Origin: CAZCDS01 sp964497585
GTDB lineage: Bacteria; Desulfobacterota; Desulfomonilia; Desulfomonilales; Desulfomonilaceae
DNA: 64,000 nucleotides
Assembly (NCBI GenBank): GCA_964497585.1
Contig: CAZCDS010000001.1
Span: 248,001-312,000 of the forward strand
Direction of reading: 5' to 3'
Both the position numbers and the translations under genes were made by a program. Shown piece by piece: positions 1-9,467 of the stretch. The notes under the pieces are model-generated. The model did not search any database. It had not been told where the DNA came from and saw only the letters and a list, made by a program, of their open reading frames with translations. Position 1 is the stretch's first letter. Each line of letters opens with the position of its first letter.

Positions 1-1
1 G

Positions 2-469
2 ATCGATAGGCGGGGCAGCGAGAGGCTGGGCAGCGTCCTTACAAACAGCGACAAATTCTTCAAGGAAATGAGGCAATTGGTAGGCACCAATCGGGGCCGA
101 TTCAACCGGACCATGGAACGAATGCAGACGTTCTCCGAGAATATCAACAAGACCGGTGACCGGCTCGGAAAGATTACCGCGGAATGGGACGACATTACCC
201 TGAATATCCGTAAGGGACGCGGCACGTTGGGCGCGCTGGTGTCCGACGACACGCTCAACCGCGAAGCTCTCTCCCTGGTCAGAGAGCTGCGCCAGGTGAC
301 CAACCGGATCCAGTACGGCCAAGGCGCCATGAGCCGCCTGATCAATGATCCGGAACTTTACTATGAAGCCCGCCGGGCCATTCGAAACATGAACAAGACC
401 GCGGAAGACGTCTCCGACGCCACGCCTGTGAGCACCCTGGCCATAATCCTCGGTTCGGTCTTCAGGTAG
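2..469 (+). CDS. MCE/MlaD-family lipid transport protein, C-terminal part
   Basis: This is the end of a gene that begins before the window; the frame is open from base 2 to the stop at 467-469. The visible 155 residues are the helical tail that follows the MCE domain in MlaD-type substrate-binding proteins of the Mla/Mkl phospholipid ABC transporters. Signs are the repeating amphipathic pattern, the 'GTLGALVSDDTLN' and 'GAMSRLINDPELY' segments (short linkers seen in these tails) and the ending 'TPVSTLAIILGSVFR'. By family knowledge the protein would be anchored in the inner membrane and carry lipids through the periplasm. The MCE domain itself lies outside the window, so the assignment rests on the tail alone. 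Confidence 0.75.
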   Translation: MDRRGSERLGSVLTNSDKFFKEMRQLVGTNRGRFNRTMERMQTFSENINKTGDRLGKITAEWDDITLNIRKGRGTLGALVSDDTLNREALSLVRELRQVTNRIQYGQGAMSRLINDPELYYEARRAIRNMNKTAEDVSDATPVSTLAIILGSVFR

Positions 470-480
470 AGGCGACGCCC

Positions 481-2028
481 ATGGCAAGGTCGTGCCACAA
501 GTCAAGGCCTCTTGTGCGGTTCGCTGCGAAACGTGTTCCCGGACCGAAACACCGGAACCGGTCGCTGTGGGAATGTGTGACGTTCCCGCTCAAAAGAGTA
601 TGGCTCTTCCCCCACCCCAACTCAATCCCAGGGGCGCGGCTGTCAGCGGTGCGTCAGATTACAGTCCTGGCGCCCCCTCCGGTACCTCCCGAGACTTCCC
701 CAACCCAAAGGCTCCTTACCTCGATCGTCATCTGTGCAGCCGTGGTGAGCATCCTGTTTGCTGAGCCCAAAAGTAGTCCAGCGTTCGACTTCTTCCGCAC
801 GACCATACCGGGAACCGTCTTTGCGGTCGATCCCGATCTCACGACAAGAAGCATCGACCCGCACTCTCCTGACGGACTGTGGACTCTGGGCCGCGGTTGG
901 GGTATCCCGCCTCTGTTATTCAGGACCAATGTCGGTGGAATCTACGAACGGGACGACTTTTTGTTTCCCTTCGGGTGCCGCGAGGAGTCGCTCTTCCGAA
1001 GCAAGCTCCGTTTGACGCCATTCTTCGAGAGTTGCTGGTCCAAGATCCCTCCCTTTGACGGCCACTCCCGCGTTCTGACCCTCTTTCAGGGGCGGTCGGA
1101 TATGGGACAGGATTACTGGGGCTTCTTCCCATTCTACGGTTACACCTATCGCCGATACGGGGTGGACCGCAACTTGTTCGTCCTCTTTCCCCTCTACTAT
1201 GAGAGCACCTATGACGGCGCTCGTACCAGGCGGATACTCTGGCCGCTGATCACCTACGCCAACAGCCCCGGTAGGTTTTCGGCCAAACTCTGGCCTCTCG
1301 TCGGAAGAGACGTCATCGGCCAGGATTATGACAACTGGTTCTTCCTTTGGCCATTCTTCCAGAAGATCGACAAGTATCCGGGAACGAGGCAGGCGGAGTC
1401 CTATTATGGGCTTCCCTTTCCCCTGTTCGTCCAACGGCGGACCGCGTACGACTGCAATGTCGATATTATCTGGCCGATCTTCTCGTACTACTATCACTAC
1501 AAGACCGGGCATCATCGGTACAGCTTTCGTCCGCTTTTCAGGTATGGGACGGGCGGGGGAATCGAAGAGATCAGCCTGCTGGGCCTGTACTCGCACAAGG
1601 TGGATCACCGAAAGGGCACTATCAGCGGTACCGGTCACGGATACGTTTCCGTGGGTAGTGACGACATCTTCACCGAGGAGAAATTCCTGCTGGTAAGCAC
1701 TATACAAAAGCGATTCAGAAAGGGCTGTCTCGTCTTTGCACGGTACCGATTCTGGCCCTTCGCGGAATACACCTGGGACATCGCCAAAGGAAGCCACCTT
1801 AAGGTGCCGGAATTCACCGGTCTCAGGAGTGACTGGTGGGACCTTAACCTGGGACGGCTTCTCAGATTCGTCGATTTCCGAGACACGCCGATCACCCGGG
1901 AGCTGAGTATGCTCTTCGGATTCAGTCAGTACACTGAAATCAAGACGCGCCCCCACATCGAACCCCCTCCCGAGCCGGGAGAAGACGACTGGTCCGAGCT
2001 TGTCCTGGGAGCCTTCGGCAAGCAGTGA
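481..2028 (+). CDS. Aromatic-rich envelope-type hypothetical protein
   Basis: I do not recognise a named family. The 515-residue frame begins 11 bases after the MlaD stop, behind a weak AGAGG, so it is probably co-transcribed. Residues about 79-95 form one hydrophobic segment that looks like a late signal peptide or anchor; a GTG at 649 would place it nearer the N terminus and may be the true start. The rest is very rich in Trp, Phe and Tyr in short repeats such as 'LFPLYY', 'WPLITY', 'WPFFQK' and 'WPIFSY', a pattern suggestive of a beta-rich outer-membrane or exported protein. The neighbour suggests a cell-envelope role. A long open frame on the other strand (916-2034) is a compositional shadow. 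Confidence 0.6.
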   Translation: MARSCHKSRPLVRFAAKRVPGPKHRNRSLWECVTFPLKRVWLFPHPNSIPGARLSAVRQITVLAPPPVPPETSPTQRLLTSIVICAAVVSILFAEPKSSPAFDFFRTTIPGTVFAVDPDLTTRSIDPHSPDGLWTLGRGWGIPPLLFRTNVGGIYERDDFLFPFGCREESLFRSKLRLTPFFESCWSKIPPFDGHSRVLTLFQGRSDMGQDYWGFFPFYGYTYRRYGVDRNLFVLFPLYYESTYDGARTRRILWPLITYANSPGRFSAKLWPLVGRDVIGQDYDNWFFLWPFFQKIDKYPGTRQAESYYGLPFPLFVQRRTAYDCNVDIIWPIFSYYYHYKTGHHRYSFRPLFRYGTGGGIEEISLLGLYSHKVDHRKGTISGTGHGYVSVGSDDIFTEEKFLLVSTIQKRFRKGCLVFARYRFWPFAEYTWDIAKGSHLKVPEFTGLRSDWWDLNLGRLLRFVDFRDTPITRELSMLFGFSQYTEIKTRPHIEPPPEPGEDDWSELVLGAFGKQ

Positions 2029-2454
2029 ACGCAAGCATCCCCCGCAGCAGGCCTTCTTCTAGGAATGCCCCTGCTATAAGAGCTTCCCCTTTCTCTGATT
2101 TGCGTACTATTCTGTCGTCAGTCTAGTATGCATCCTTCCGTGGTCACATCCTTTCCCGTTTAAGCAAAGAGTCTTGTACCAACTTCCATGCATGAGAGGG
2201 CTCAACGGCGAATGCGGGGAGACCCCAAGACGAAGTCGGATCTTACTTATTTGATTGCGCACTGGAATTACCGATTCGACGGAACCACCTGCGGTGATCC
2301 TCCCGTTCCGCCGGAACCCAGACGGACAATCGTCTGGACTGCCTCCGCTCCCGTCGTCGCGCCAGTCTTAAAGCAAAAGGCTGGGTCTTGAGAGAGACTC
2401 CGTGCGATGGGCTCTTATCCTCGACAGACCAGGACATTCCCCAAAACTGTCTGA
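2029..2454. other. Intergenic region without a recognisable gene
   Basis: About 425 bases with only short, compositionally uneven open frames on either strand and no convincing ribosome-binding site, RNA gene or terminator. It lies just before transposase debris, so it may hold further decayed sequence that I cannot identify. Confidence 0.4.
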
Positions 2455-2829
2455 GTGAGAGGAGTTCTGGTAGCGGATTTTATGGGTTATAGCTTATGGG
2501 AAGTGAAAATGGGAAAACTTTGTACGGGAATGGGCAAGGTATTGGCGAGGTTCCTGGAAGAGACGATTCACGGTATTCAGGCTCGGGGGTCTTTACGACT
2601 GAGCGAGGTTGCCCCTTCTCCGCTGGAGGAGACTTGCTTGAAGAGGCTGATTGACCGTCTTTCTCGGAACCTGGGCCGGTCAGCGTTGGCTGATTAGATC
2701 GGATCGGCTTTGCTGGCGCAGGGAGCGTCTCGGGTTGATCAGGATATGCTTGTGATCGTTGATGCGACGGACCTGAGGAAGAATTATGCCAGGAAGATGG
2801 ACTATCTTGCCGTCGGATTCCCTCCTTGA
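2455..2829 (+). pseudogene. Transposase fragment (DDE type), interrupted by an in-frame TAG
   Basis: The frame reads like the N-terminal part of a DDE transposase: 'ARFLEETIHGIQARGSLRLS' at 2545-2604, then 'LIDRLSRNLGRSALAD' and a TAG at 2695-2697. The same frame continues with 'LVIVDATDLRKNYARKMDYL', which matches the usual 'lLvlDlsDiakkYArkMeyL' block around the first catalytic Asp. It then stops at 2827-2829, where intact members continue for a further 250 or more residues. The start is uncertain; 2455 and 2509 are both ATG. I found no terminal inverted repeats, and nothing downstream resembles the missing part. It is a dead remnant of an insertion sequence. Confidence 0.7.
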
Positions 2830-3088
2830 CCGGTTCTGTTGCCCATTGTAAGTTTACTGCTATGCTCAATTCCGCTGAGTCTGCGCTCATTTCTTGCCCG
2901 CATTGCCGGGGCGAAGTTACGGGGAGACCAGGGATGTCCTTTCAAAACCGCCAATATTTATGCGTTCCGCCAGCGCACTTGCGCCGACCGAAAGCTGGGC
3001 CCGCATATGACCTGAACGTGCCGGTTCCCGGGTGAAGCGCTCGGGACCAATTTACAGTGAAGCCGGTCTGCCGAGGAGGTCGGATCCG

Positions 3089-4137
3089 ATGGAGCATGTG
3101 AAGGGGAAGATTCTCATCTTGTATGATGATCCCCAGGCCATTCGGGAACTCTTGTCGTCATTGACGAATGACGGGCACGAGTGTGCCGTCGCGTATGGGT
3201 CAAATAAAGCCTATGAACTGCTCTCGCAGGCTGAATTCGACTCCTGATCGCGGATGTGGATCCACCCGGTGATTGGGACTTTGGTCTGTTTTCGGAAATT
3301 CATGCGCGATTCCCGGATTTGGCTCTGTTGATGACCGTCGGGAACGAAGAAACGGAGAGGGCATTCGAAGCATATCGACTGGGAGTCCGCGCGTATCTGC
3401 CCAAACCTCCCGACGGCGAGGACGTCACGATCACCGTCGGTGCTGCAGTGGAATGCCGGCGTCTGGGCGTGCTTGACCGCGAGTTCCGGGAAGCGACCGG
3501 TCAGAGGGATTGGAAAAGGAGGGACAAGCTCAAGGCCGACCGGGAATGTTCCCTAATGAGGCTCCTGGATATAATCACCCCCCGTGACGATGAGACGATA
3601 GCCCATGCCGGACTTCTTAGCCTTTACTGCGAGAGGCTCGCTAAAGGGCTCGGCTGCTAACGCTCCCCGATCGACGATATTCGTCTGGCCGCGTCGCTGC
3701 ACGATGTGGGAAAAATAGGTATCTCCCGAGAGATCCTCCGTAAGCCCGCTTCACTTACTGCACGGGAATTCGAGAAAATGAAGAGATATGCGGAGATTGG
3801 TGGGCGGATGCTGAGAGGTACCAATTCTCCGCTCCTGCAGATGGCTGATGACATAGCCTTCTGCCATCATGAACGATGGGACGGCTCCGGATATCCGAGA
3901 CAAATTGTGGGAAAGGCCATTCCCGGCAGCGCTCGGATGGCGGGCCTCTTGGACGTGTACGATGCGTTGGAGCACGACCGGGTTTACCGATCGGCCTTTT
4001 CTGAAGCGCGAGCGCTCGCGATCATGGTGGAAGCCAAGGTATTCGGTCAGTACGACCCGACGATGTTCGACGTGTTCGTCGATCTGCTCCCATCCCTCCG
4101 GGAAGTCAGGCATCGCATGAAAGACGAGGCGAGCTGA
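3089..4137 (+). pseudogene. Response regulator with HD-GYP domain, broken by a frameshift and a stop
   Basis: An ATG at 3089 follows a good GAGGAGGT. The first part reads as a receiver domain ('KILILYDDPQAIRELL'). At about 3241-3243 one C appears to be missing: the frame ends at TGA 3245-3247, but the +1 frame continues at once with 'LLIADVDPPGDW', the expected phosphoacceptor strand. That frame runs to a TAA at 3658-3660 and resumes directly with 'LAASLHDVGKIGIS' (the HD motif) and 'HHERWDGSGYP' (the GYP loop), ending at 4137. Repaired, the product would be a receiver-HD-GYP cyclic-di-GMP phosphodiesterase of about 350 residues. Two lesions make real decay likelier than a single base-call error, but resequencing would settle it. 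Confidence 0.8.
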
Positions 4138-4289
4138 ACGACGCGAGTAATCGATCACGGGGAGGGCATGGTTGCGGATGCTTCACCTTTCAAACCGCGA
4201 AGAAGAGAGACGAAAAAACATTTGTACCGCCGAGACGCACAGAACAGGTCTGCGAAGCGGCGGATTTCTCGGATGGAACGCCTGCGGGG

Positions 4290-6656
4290 CTAGATCGTCA
4301 ACCGTGTGCGTGCGATGATCTCATCCTTTGTGGAGTCGGGGAGGTCGTCAAAATAAGCGCAATATCCGGCAACCCTCACGACGAGACCGGGGTGCGTTCC
4401 CGGTTTGCGACGCGCCTCCTCGAGAACCTCTTGTGAGACCACATTCAGTTGGAGTTCCATCCCTCCCTGAGCGAAATAACCCTTCACCAGGCTTCCGAGT
4501 ATATGAACCCCTTGCTCTCCAGCCACAGTATGCGGGTCGAATCGCAGGTTGAGTGCGTATCCGTTGGGACACTTGGATGCATCCATACGAGCCACGGAAT
4601 TGAGAATCGCGGTCGGCCCGCGTCTCTCGCGTCCGGTGGAGGGGCTCAGGCTCGCGGCGAACGGTTCGTGGGCGCGTCTGCCGCTGGGAAGGGCTCCCGT
4701 CTTCCGGCCGAATGCGCCGTATGAGGTGTCGGAATAGAATCCGGGAACGTACCGGCCTCGCCGGGTATTGCGGTGCCGCGTTGCTGCCGTGTGGAAGATG
4801 CTCACAGCCAGATCTGCATACCCGTCGGGGAGCTCGTGGTCATTGCCGAATTTAGGAGCTCTGAGAAGTTCGGCCTGGAGCCGTGGATCCGACGCGAAGT
4901 CGCTTCGGAGCGCCGCGATAACCTCCCCAAGAGCGTACTTCTTCTGATCGAATACAACGGTTTCCAGTGCCGCCAGGGAATCAGCCACATCTGCCACTCC
5001 GATCCCCTGGATACCGCTATGATTGTACTGGGCTCCGCCCGCGGTAACGTCCCGTGCCGCCTCGATGCAGCCTTCCACGAGCATTGACGTGAAAGGAGTC
5101 GGATGGAAATTGCGATTGCCTTTCTCCACGACCCGTAGATCGTCCACCATTCGCGCGGTCATGAACTCGACCTGCTTGCGGAAGGCATCAATCACATCCT
5201 CGATCGACCTGAATGAGGCCGAATCACGCGTGGCCGCGCCGACGCGACGACCTCCCTTGAGCCGACGGCCTCGATTGAGGGCCAGTTCCAAGCAAATGGG
5301 GAGATTCATAAGAGCCGCGTCAGTGGAAAAGAAGCTCTTGCCGGGAAGACCCAGTTCCACGCACCCGACGACGCCGTAATCCCGTGCATCCTCAAGGGGA
5401 TAGCCGTGCGCCACGAGAGCCGGAACGCAGGCATCATCATTGAATATGGCGGGTACCCCCTTGCCCTGCCTGGCGACATCGACGACCCGCCTCACGTATG
5501 GTTCGGGCGACTCCGGGTGGATCCGTGCCTGAAAGTTTGGCTCTCTCAGCCCTGACTCTTCCATAACGTCCAGGAAGAGGTATGTTAGGTCATTGACCAC
5601 GTCCTTTCCGTCCCGGTCCACCCCTCCGATCGTTGCTCCCTGTACCATAAGGAGACCGCCGTGGTACTCGCTGATCCTGGCGGAGAGCAGATAGAAGTGC
5701 TCGTCGGTTTTGGCTGACAAGCAGAGCAGTAACTCGAGCGCGGGATCCGCATCGATCCTTCCTTCGTCCAGGTCTCTGCGGTAATAGGGGTAAAGGTACT
5801 GGTCGATTCTGCCGAACGAGACAGCGGAATTAAGCCCTTCCAGATTGACGGCCATGTGAGTCAGCCAGAGCGATTGGAGCGCCTCGTGGAAGGTTTCCGC
5901 CGGGTGACAGGGGACTTTCCGACAGATCCGGGCGATCTCTCGGAGTTCCGCCGCCCGCTCCTCGTCGGGTTCCTTTGCAGCAAGCTGGTCTGCCTTCTGG
6001 GCGAGACGATCCGCGAAATCAATGAGGCCCTCGCACGCGATGCGCATGGCCCTGTGGATATCGCCCTGTTGTCCGTCGAGTTCCTCCAGATAACCGGTCA
6101 CCCCGATTCGGAGCATCTTGTCGTAACTCGGCATGAGGTGCCCGATTCCATTGCTCTCGTTGATTAAATAGTAGGCGGCCTGGAGCTGCCCCACCGTGAA
6201 GCGGGCAAATTCGCCGATACGAGGAAAGAAGGATCTCACGAGCAAATTGCGGGGCAGCCAGTACAAAAGAACGCGGGCGATAAGCTTCAGTCGCTCCGTC
6301 CACGAGATCCTGAGGGGCGCGGTGCGCCGTCGCTCCATCCATAGAAGGTCCTCGCTCAGGAAGACACCAGCCGCTTCAGGGTGCATGAGCACTGACCTGC
6401 GCCACGCGCCGACATTGCCGACGATAAGCTCATCCGGGTACACGGCTACGGATTTGTGCTTCAGGAGATGGCGGAGGGTCTTTGCCTTGCGAACCACCAT
6501 AGGCTCGGAAGGATCATCGTGGCGCCTGAAGAAATCGGTAATGAGCTGTGCCCGTTCCGTACACAAATGCAGCGGGCTCGAGAGGATCTCACCTTTGAGG
6601 CGCCGAAAACGGCTGAATTTCGTTTCGCGATCCGTGCGATAAGCAGGTTGGCCCAT
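4290..6656 (-). CDS. Glycyl-radical enzyme of the pyruvate formate-lyase/PflD family
   Basis: The 788-residue product has the two hallmarks of glycyl-radical enzymes: the thiyl cysteine in 'VVGCVELGLPG' and, near the C terminus, the radical glycine in 'RVAGYCAYF'. Length is normal for dehydratase- and PflD-type members. The cysteine loop reads GCVELG rather than the GCVEP typical of diol, choline or hydroxyproline enzymes, so I do not assign a substrate. ATG 6656 is chosen because AAAGGA lies about six bases before it; an upstream ATG at 6731 would add 25 unlikely residues. The enzyme needs a radical-SAM activase, but none is encoded here: the neighbours are a histidine kinase and a broken HD-GYP gene. 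The product is expected to be cytosolic and destroyed by oxygen. Confidence 0.85.
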   Translation of the reverse strand: MGQPAYRTDRETKFSRFRRLKGEILSSPLHLCTERAQLITDFFRRHDDPSEPMVVRKAKTLRHLLKHKSVAVYPDELIVGNVGAWRRSVLMHPEAAGVFLSEDLLWMERRRTAPLRISWTERLKLIARVLLYWLPRNLLVRSFFPRIGEFARFTVGQLQAAYYLINESNGIGHLMPSYDKMLRIGVTGYLEELDGQQGDIHRAMRIACEGLIDFADRLAQKADQLAAKEPDEERAAELREIARICRKVPCHPAETFHEALQSLWLTHMAVNLEGLNSAVSFGRIDQYLYPYYRRDLDEGRIDADPALELLLCLSAKTDEHFYLLSARISEYHGGLLMVQGATIGGVDRDGKDVVNDLTYLFLDVMEESGLREPNFQARIHPESPEPYVRRVVDVARQGKGVPAIFNDDACVPALVAHGYPLEDARDYGVVGCVELGLPGKSFFSTDAALMNLPICLELALNRGRRLKGGRRVGAATRDSASFRSIEDVIDAFRKQVEFMTARMVDDLRVVEKGNRNFHPTPFTSMLVEGCIEAARDVTAGGAQYNHSGIQGIGVADVADSLAALETVVFDQKKYALGEVIAALRSDFASDPRLQAELLRAPKFGNDHELPDGYADLAVSIFHTAATRHRNTRRGRYVPGFYSDTSYGAFGRKTGALPSGRRAHEPFAASLSPSTGRERRGPTAILNSVARMDASKCPNGYALNLRFDPHTVAGEQGVHILGSLVKGYFAQGGMELQLNVVSQEVLEEARRKPGTHPGLVVRVAGYCAYFDDLPDSTKDEIIARTRLTI

Positions 6657-6916
6657 AGCGTTCCTTTGGAAATCGAAGCTCTCGTTTTGGCGAGGAAATG
6701 CCAGGACCGTCCCGGCAAACAATTGCATCATCCGAACCGCAGACTATCGTATCATCGCGTTTCGATCAATTTTTGTCCTCGTGATCACCGGAAGGCACGC
6801 GCCGCCCGATTTCGATCATCCGTCTTCGCCCGCTGAGACCGCTGAACCAGTGCGACGCCGGGGGCCTCTCAGAGTTGTTTTCCCATGGACGGGTGGTGTC
6901 AGAGTAACTGTGCCCA

Positions 6917-9301
6917 CTACTCCGATTGGGGCTCCAAGAAGTCCCGCAATTCGGCCCGCCTCAGCCTAATATGATATCTGGTGCCTGCGCTCCTGTCGAG
7001 TGTGATATCGCCGCGAAGCTGTTGCGTCAGTAGGGAAACCAAATTCAATCCGAAGGATTTGGGGTCTTCGATGTCCAACTCCTCCGGGAGCCCAATCCCG
7101 TCGTCGCTCACTTCGAGAACGATCTGCTCTTTGCCGAGGGCTCCGAGCGAGACCCTGATTTCGCCGTGGCGCTCACCGGGGAAGGCATGCTTGAGAGCGT
7201 TCGTGAACAATTCATTGATGATCAAGCCGCAGGGTACGGCCGTATCCAGTTCCAGGGAAATATCTTCCACGTCAATCTTGACCGCGACCCGATGCCTTGT
7301 CATCCAGTACGCCGAGCGGACACCGGTCAGAAGTCTTCTCAGATAATGGTCCGCATTGATTTCAGAGAGGTTGTCAGACCCATAGAGTCCCTCATGGACG
7401 AGGGCCATCGACCAGATACGATTCCGTATGTCCTCGAAAACTTCCCTGAAGGGGTCGTCGCCCCGGTATTCGGACTGGATGGCCAGCATACTTGACATGA
7501 TCTGAAGATTGTTCTTGACCCTGTGGTGGATCTCGCTCAATAAAGTTACCTTTTCCTTCAAAGACTCCTGGATCTGGCGCTCCTTGGCTTTCAGATCGGA
7601 TATATCGACGCCGACTCCTCTGATTCCCACAGGCTGCCTGTCCTTCAGGATTGGCGCGAAATAGCCGATTACGGGGAACGTTGTACCATCTTTCCTCAGA
7701 GCTGTGTACTCGAGGCCTGCGAGCTTTTCTCCGCGAAGGGCTTTTGCCATGTCTTGGGCCACGGCTTCAACGTCCTCGGGGACGATGACCTCCAGCGGAC
7801 TGAGCCCCCTGTCGACATCCTCCTGGGTGCAGCCTCCCGCTTCCAATCCGCTGCGATTGAGGAAGGTGAACCGACCCTTCTCATCGATCTCGAAGATGAA
7901 TTGCGGGAGAAGCTCAGCCAACTCTCGATACTTCTCCTCACTTTCTCGGAGCGCCTGTTCTGCCTCTTTGCGGTCCGTGATGTCGAAATTGACGCCAATC
8001 ATCCGAAGCGGGTTGCCGCTCCCATCCCACTCGATCACTCTCCCTCGCGCGAAATTCCAAATCCACCGACCCGACCGATGACGAAGGCGATGTTCATTCT
8101 CGTAAACGGGTGTCTCGCCCTTGACGTGGGCATTGAATGCCTTTCGGATCGAGCGCTGATCGTCGGGGTGAACGAGAGCACCCCAAGCTGTGTAATGCGG
8201 GCTGATCTCGTCGGGCGCGTATCCCAGCATTTCCGCAGCGTTCTTACTGAAGACCATCTCTCCCGTCTGAATATTCCAATCCCACAGCGAGAGACTGGCT
8301 CCCTCTACCGCGAGTTGCAGCCGCTGTTCACTGTCTCGCAAGGCATGCTCGGCTTTCTTCTGTTCAGTGATGTCGGTTAATACGTCGACGACCCCTTGGA
8401 ACCGACCATCGGGATCGTATATGGGCTGAGAAGAGATGATCACGGGAACCTCCCGACCACCTTGGCCCCTCAGAACGCATTCGTAAGTACCGACTCCTCT
8501 TTCTTTTCCCTGAGCAAACCATTCCTTGGCCTGATTACTGTCCGGACCGGCCAACAAGTCAGTCCGCGCGCGGCCAATGATTTCCTCTTTGGCGTAGCCC
8601 AGCATTTCCGTAAGTTTTCTGTTGACGTACGTGAAGACCCCGTTCTCGTCTACCTCGGCCAGACTCTCGTTCATCGTCTCAACAAGAGTCCTGAAGCGGC
8701 GCTCGCTCTCTCGCAATTTTCGTTCCGCTGCCAGGCGCCGGCCAAGTTCTTCCCGGAGCTCCCTGGAATGTCTTTGCTCGCCGAACAGCCTTTCCTTCTC
8801 GAGGGTCAAGTCCTCCGCGAGCACGAGCGCAAACTTCGTGCCCATGATCCGGATGGTCTTCATACTGATCCGGCTCCAGATCCGTCCTTCCCCTGCGACA
8901 ACCAACCCTTCGCAAATCTGTTGTTGTCTTTCGGCAAAGGCTTTTTCCAGCGATGATTGGGCCTTCTCCGCTTCAGGCCCGGCGGGAAGGAGATCGCGGA
9001 AGGGAGCACCGATGATCTCTTGGCAGTCGCCCACAATCTTTCGGCAGGCCCGGTTTACCGTCGCTATCCGGTAGGCGCCATCGACCAGCAGGGTAGGGAT
9101 CGGTATCATCTGGATCAATTGGCCGAAGGCGCTCTCCAAGATGTCTCCCTTAATATCCAATGTCTCCGAATCGTCGATGTCCTGGTTGACAAGGCCGTTC
9201 AGCTCTATCGTGCCGGTAAGATCTCGGGGATCGCTGGAGACTTCCCCAGCTTTGCCTTCTTCCTTGGATGAACTGGTTTCTTCGGGGTCTTTCGAACCCA
9301 T
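6917..9301 (-). CDS. Soluble four-PAS sensor histidine kinase (HisKA_2 type)
   Basis: A 794-residue protein without membrane segments, so probably a cytosolic sensor. Four PAS domains lie at about 57-170, 205-325, 330-450 and 455-575, with PAC-like ends 'DVLTDITEQ', 'GVNFDITDR' and 'GVGVDISDL'. The phosphoacceptor block 'EIHHRVKNNLQIMSSMLAIQ' (about 590-610) is of the HisKA_2 class. The ATPase domain follows, with 'GLIINELFTNALKHAF' (N box) and 'VSDDGIGLP' (G1 box). ATG 9301 has GAGGTG five bases upstream. No response regulator is adjacent, so the partner is unknown. The membrane kinase at 11317-13266 has the same catalytic core, which makes cross-talk or shared ancestry possible. Confidence 0.9.
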   Translation of the reverse strand: MGSKDPEETSSSKEEGKAGEVSSDPRDLTGTIELNGLVNQDIDDSETLDIKGDILESAFGQLIQMIPIPTLLVDGAYRIATVNRACRKIVGDCQEIIGAPFRDLLPAGPEAEKAQSSLEKAFAERQQQICEGLVVAGEGRIWSRISMKTIRIMGTKFALVLAEDLTLEKERLFGEQRHSRELREELGRRLAAERKLRESERRFRTLVETMNESLAEVDENGVFTYVNRKLTEMLGYAKEEIIGRARTDLLAGPDSNQAKEWFAQGKERGVGTYECVLRGQGGREVPVIISSQPIYDPDGRFQGVVDVLTDITEQKKAEHALRDSEQRLQLAVEGASLSLWDWNIQTGEMVFSKNAAEMLGYAPDEISPHYTAWGALVHPDDQRSIRKAFNAHVKGETPVYENEHRLRHRSGRWIWNFARGRVIEWDGSGNPLRMIGVNFDITDRKEAEQALRESEEKYRELAELLPQFIFEIDEKGRFTFLNRSGLEAGGCTQEDVDRGLSPLEVIVPEDVEAVAQDMAKALRGEKLAGLEYTALRKDGTTFPVIGYFAPILKDRQPVGIRGVGVDISDLKAKERQIQESLKEKVTLLSEIHHRVKNNLQIMSSMLAIQSEYRGDDPFREVFEDIRNRIWSMALVHEGLYGSDNLSEINADHYLRRLLTGVRSAYWMTRHRVAVKIDVEDISLELDTAVPCGLIINELFTNALKHAFPGERHGEIRVSLGALGKEQIVLEVSDDGIGLPEELDIEDPKSFGLNLVSLLTQQLRGDITLDRSAGTRYHIRLRRAELRDFLEPQSE

Positions 9302-9467
9302 GAATCACCTCATTAGATCAGGCTCTCTTATCAATCCAAGTCCGTCGCGAGTGTATGTCTTCGCTCGCTGTGAGCGTCAAAACACTGCATCCGTTCTTGC
9401 CCGAAATTCCCGAAGCCAGGTGCTGGCAAGACCGACGCTCGGCAACCTTGATCATCTCACGGCCGGT

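Noticed and set aside
916..2034. 372-residue open frame on the minus strand opposite the aromatic-rich protein
   Set aside because: Its sequence is low-complexity in Glu, Val, Pro and Arg with no motif, as expected of the antisense of Trp/Phe/Tyr-rich codons. The plus-strand frame follows the MlaD gene and has a signal-like segment.
9422..9437. Second sigma54 promoter (TGGCAAGACCGACGCT)
   Set aside because: GG-N10-GC spacing is right but the -12 element is CGC instead of TTGC, and no gene follows on that strand.
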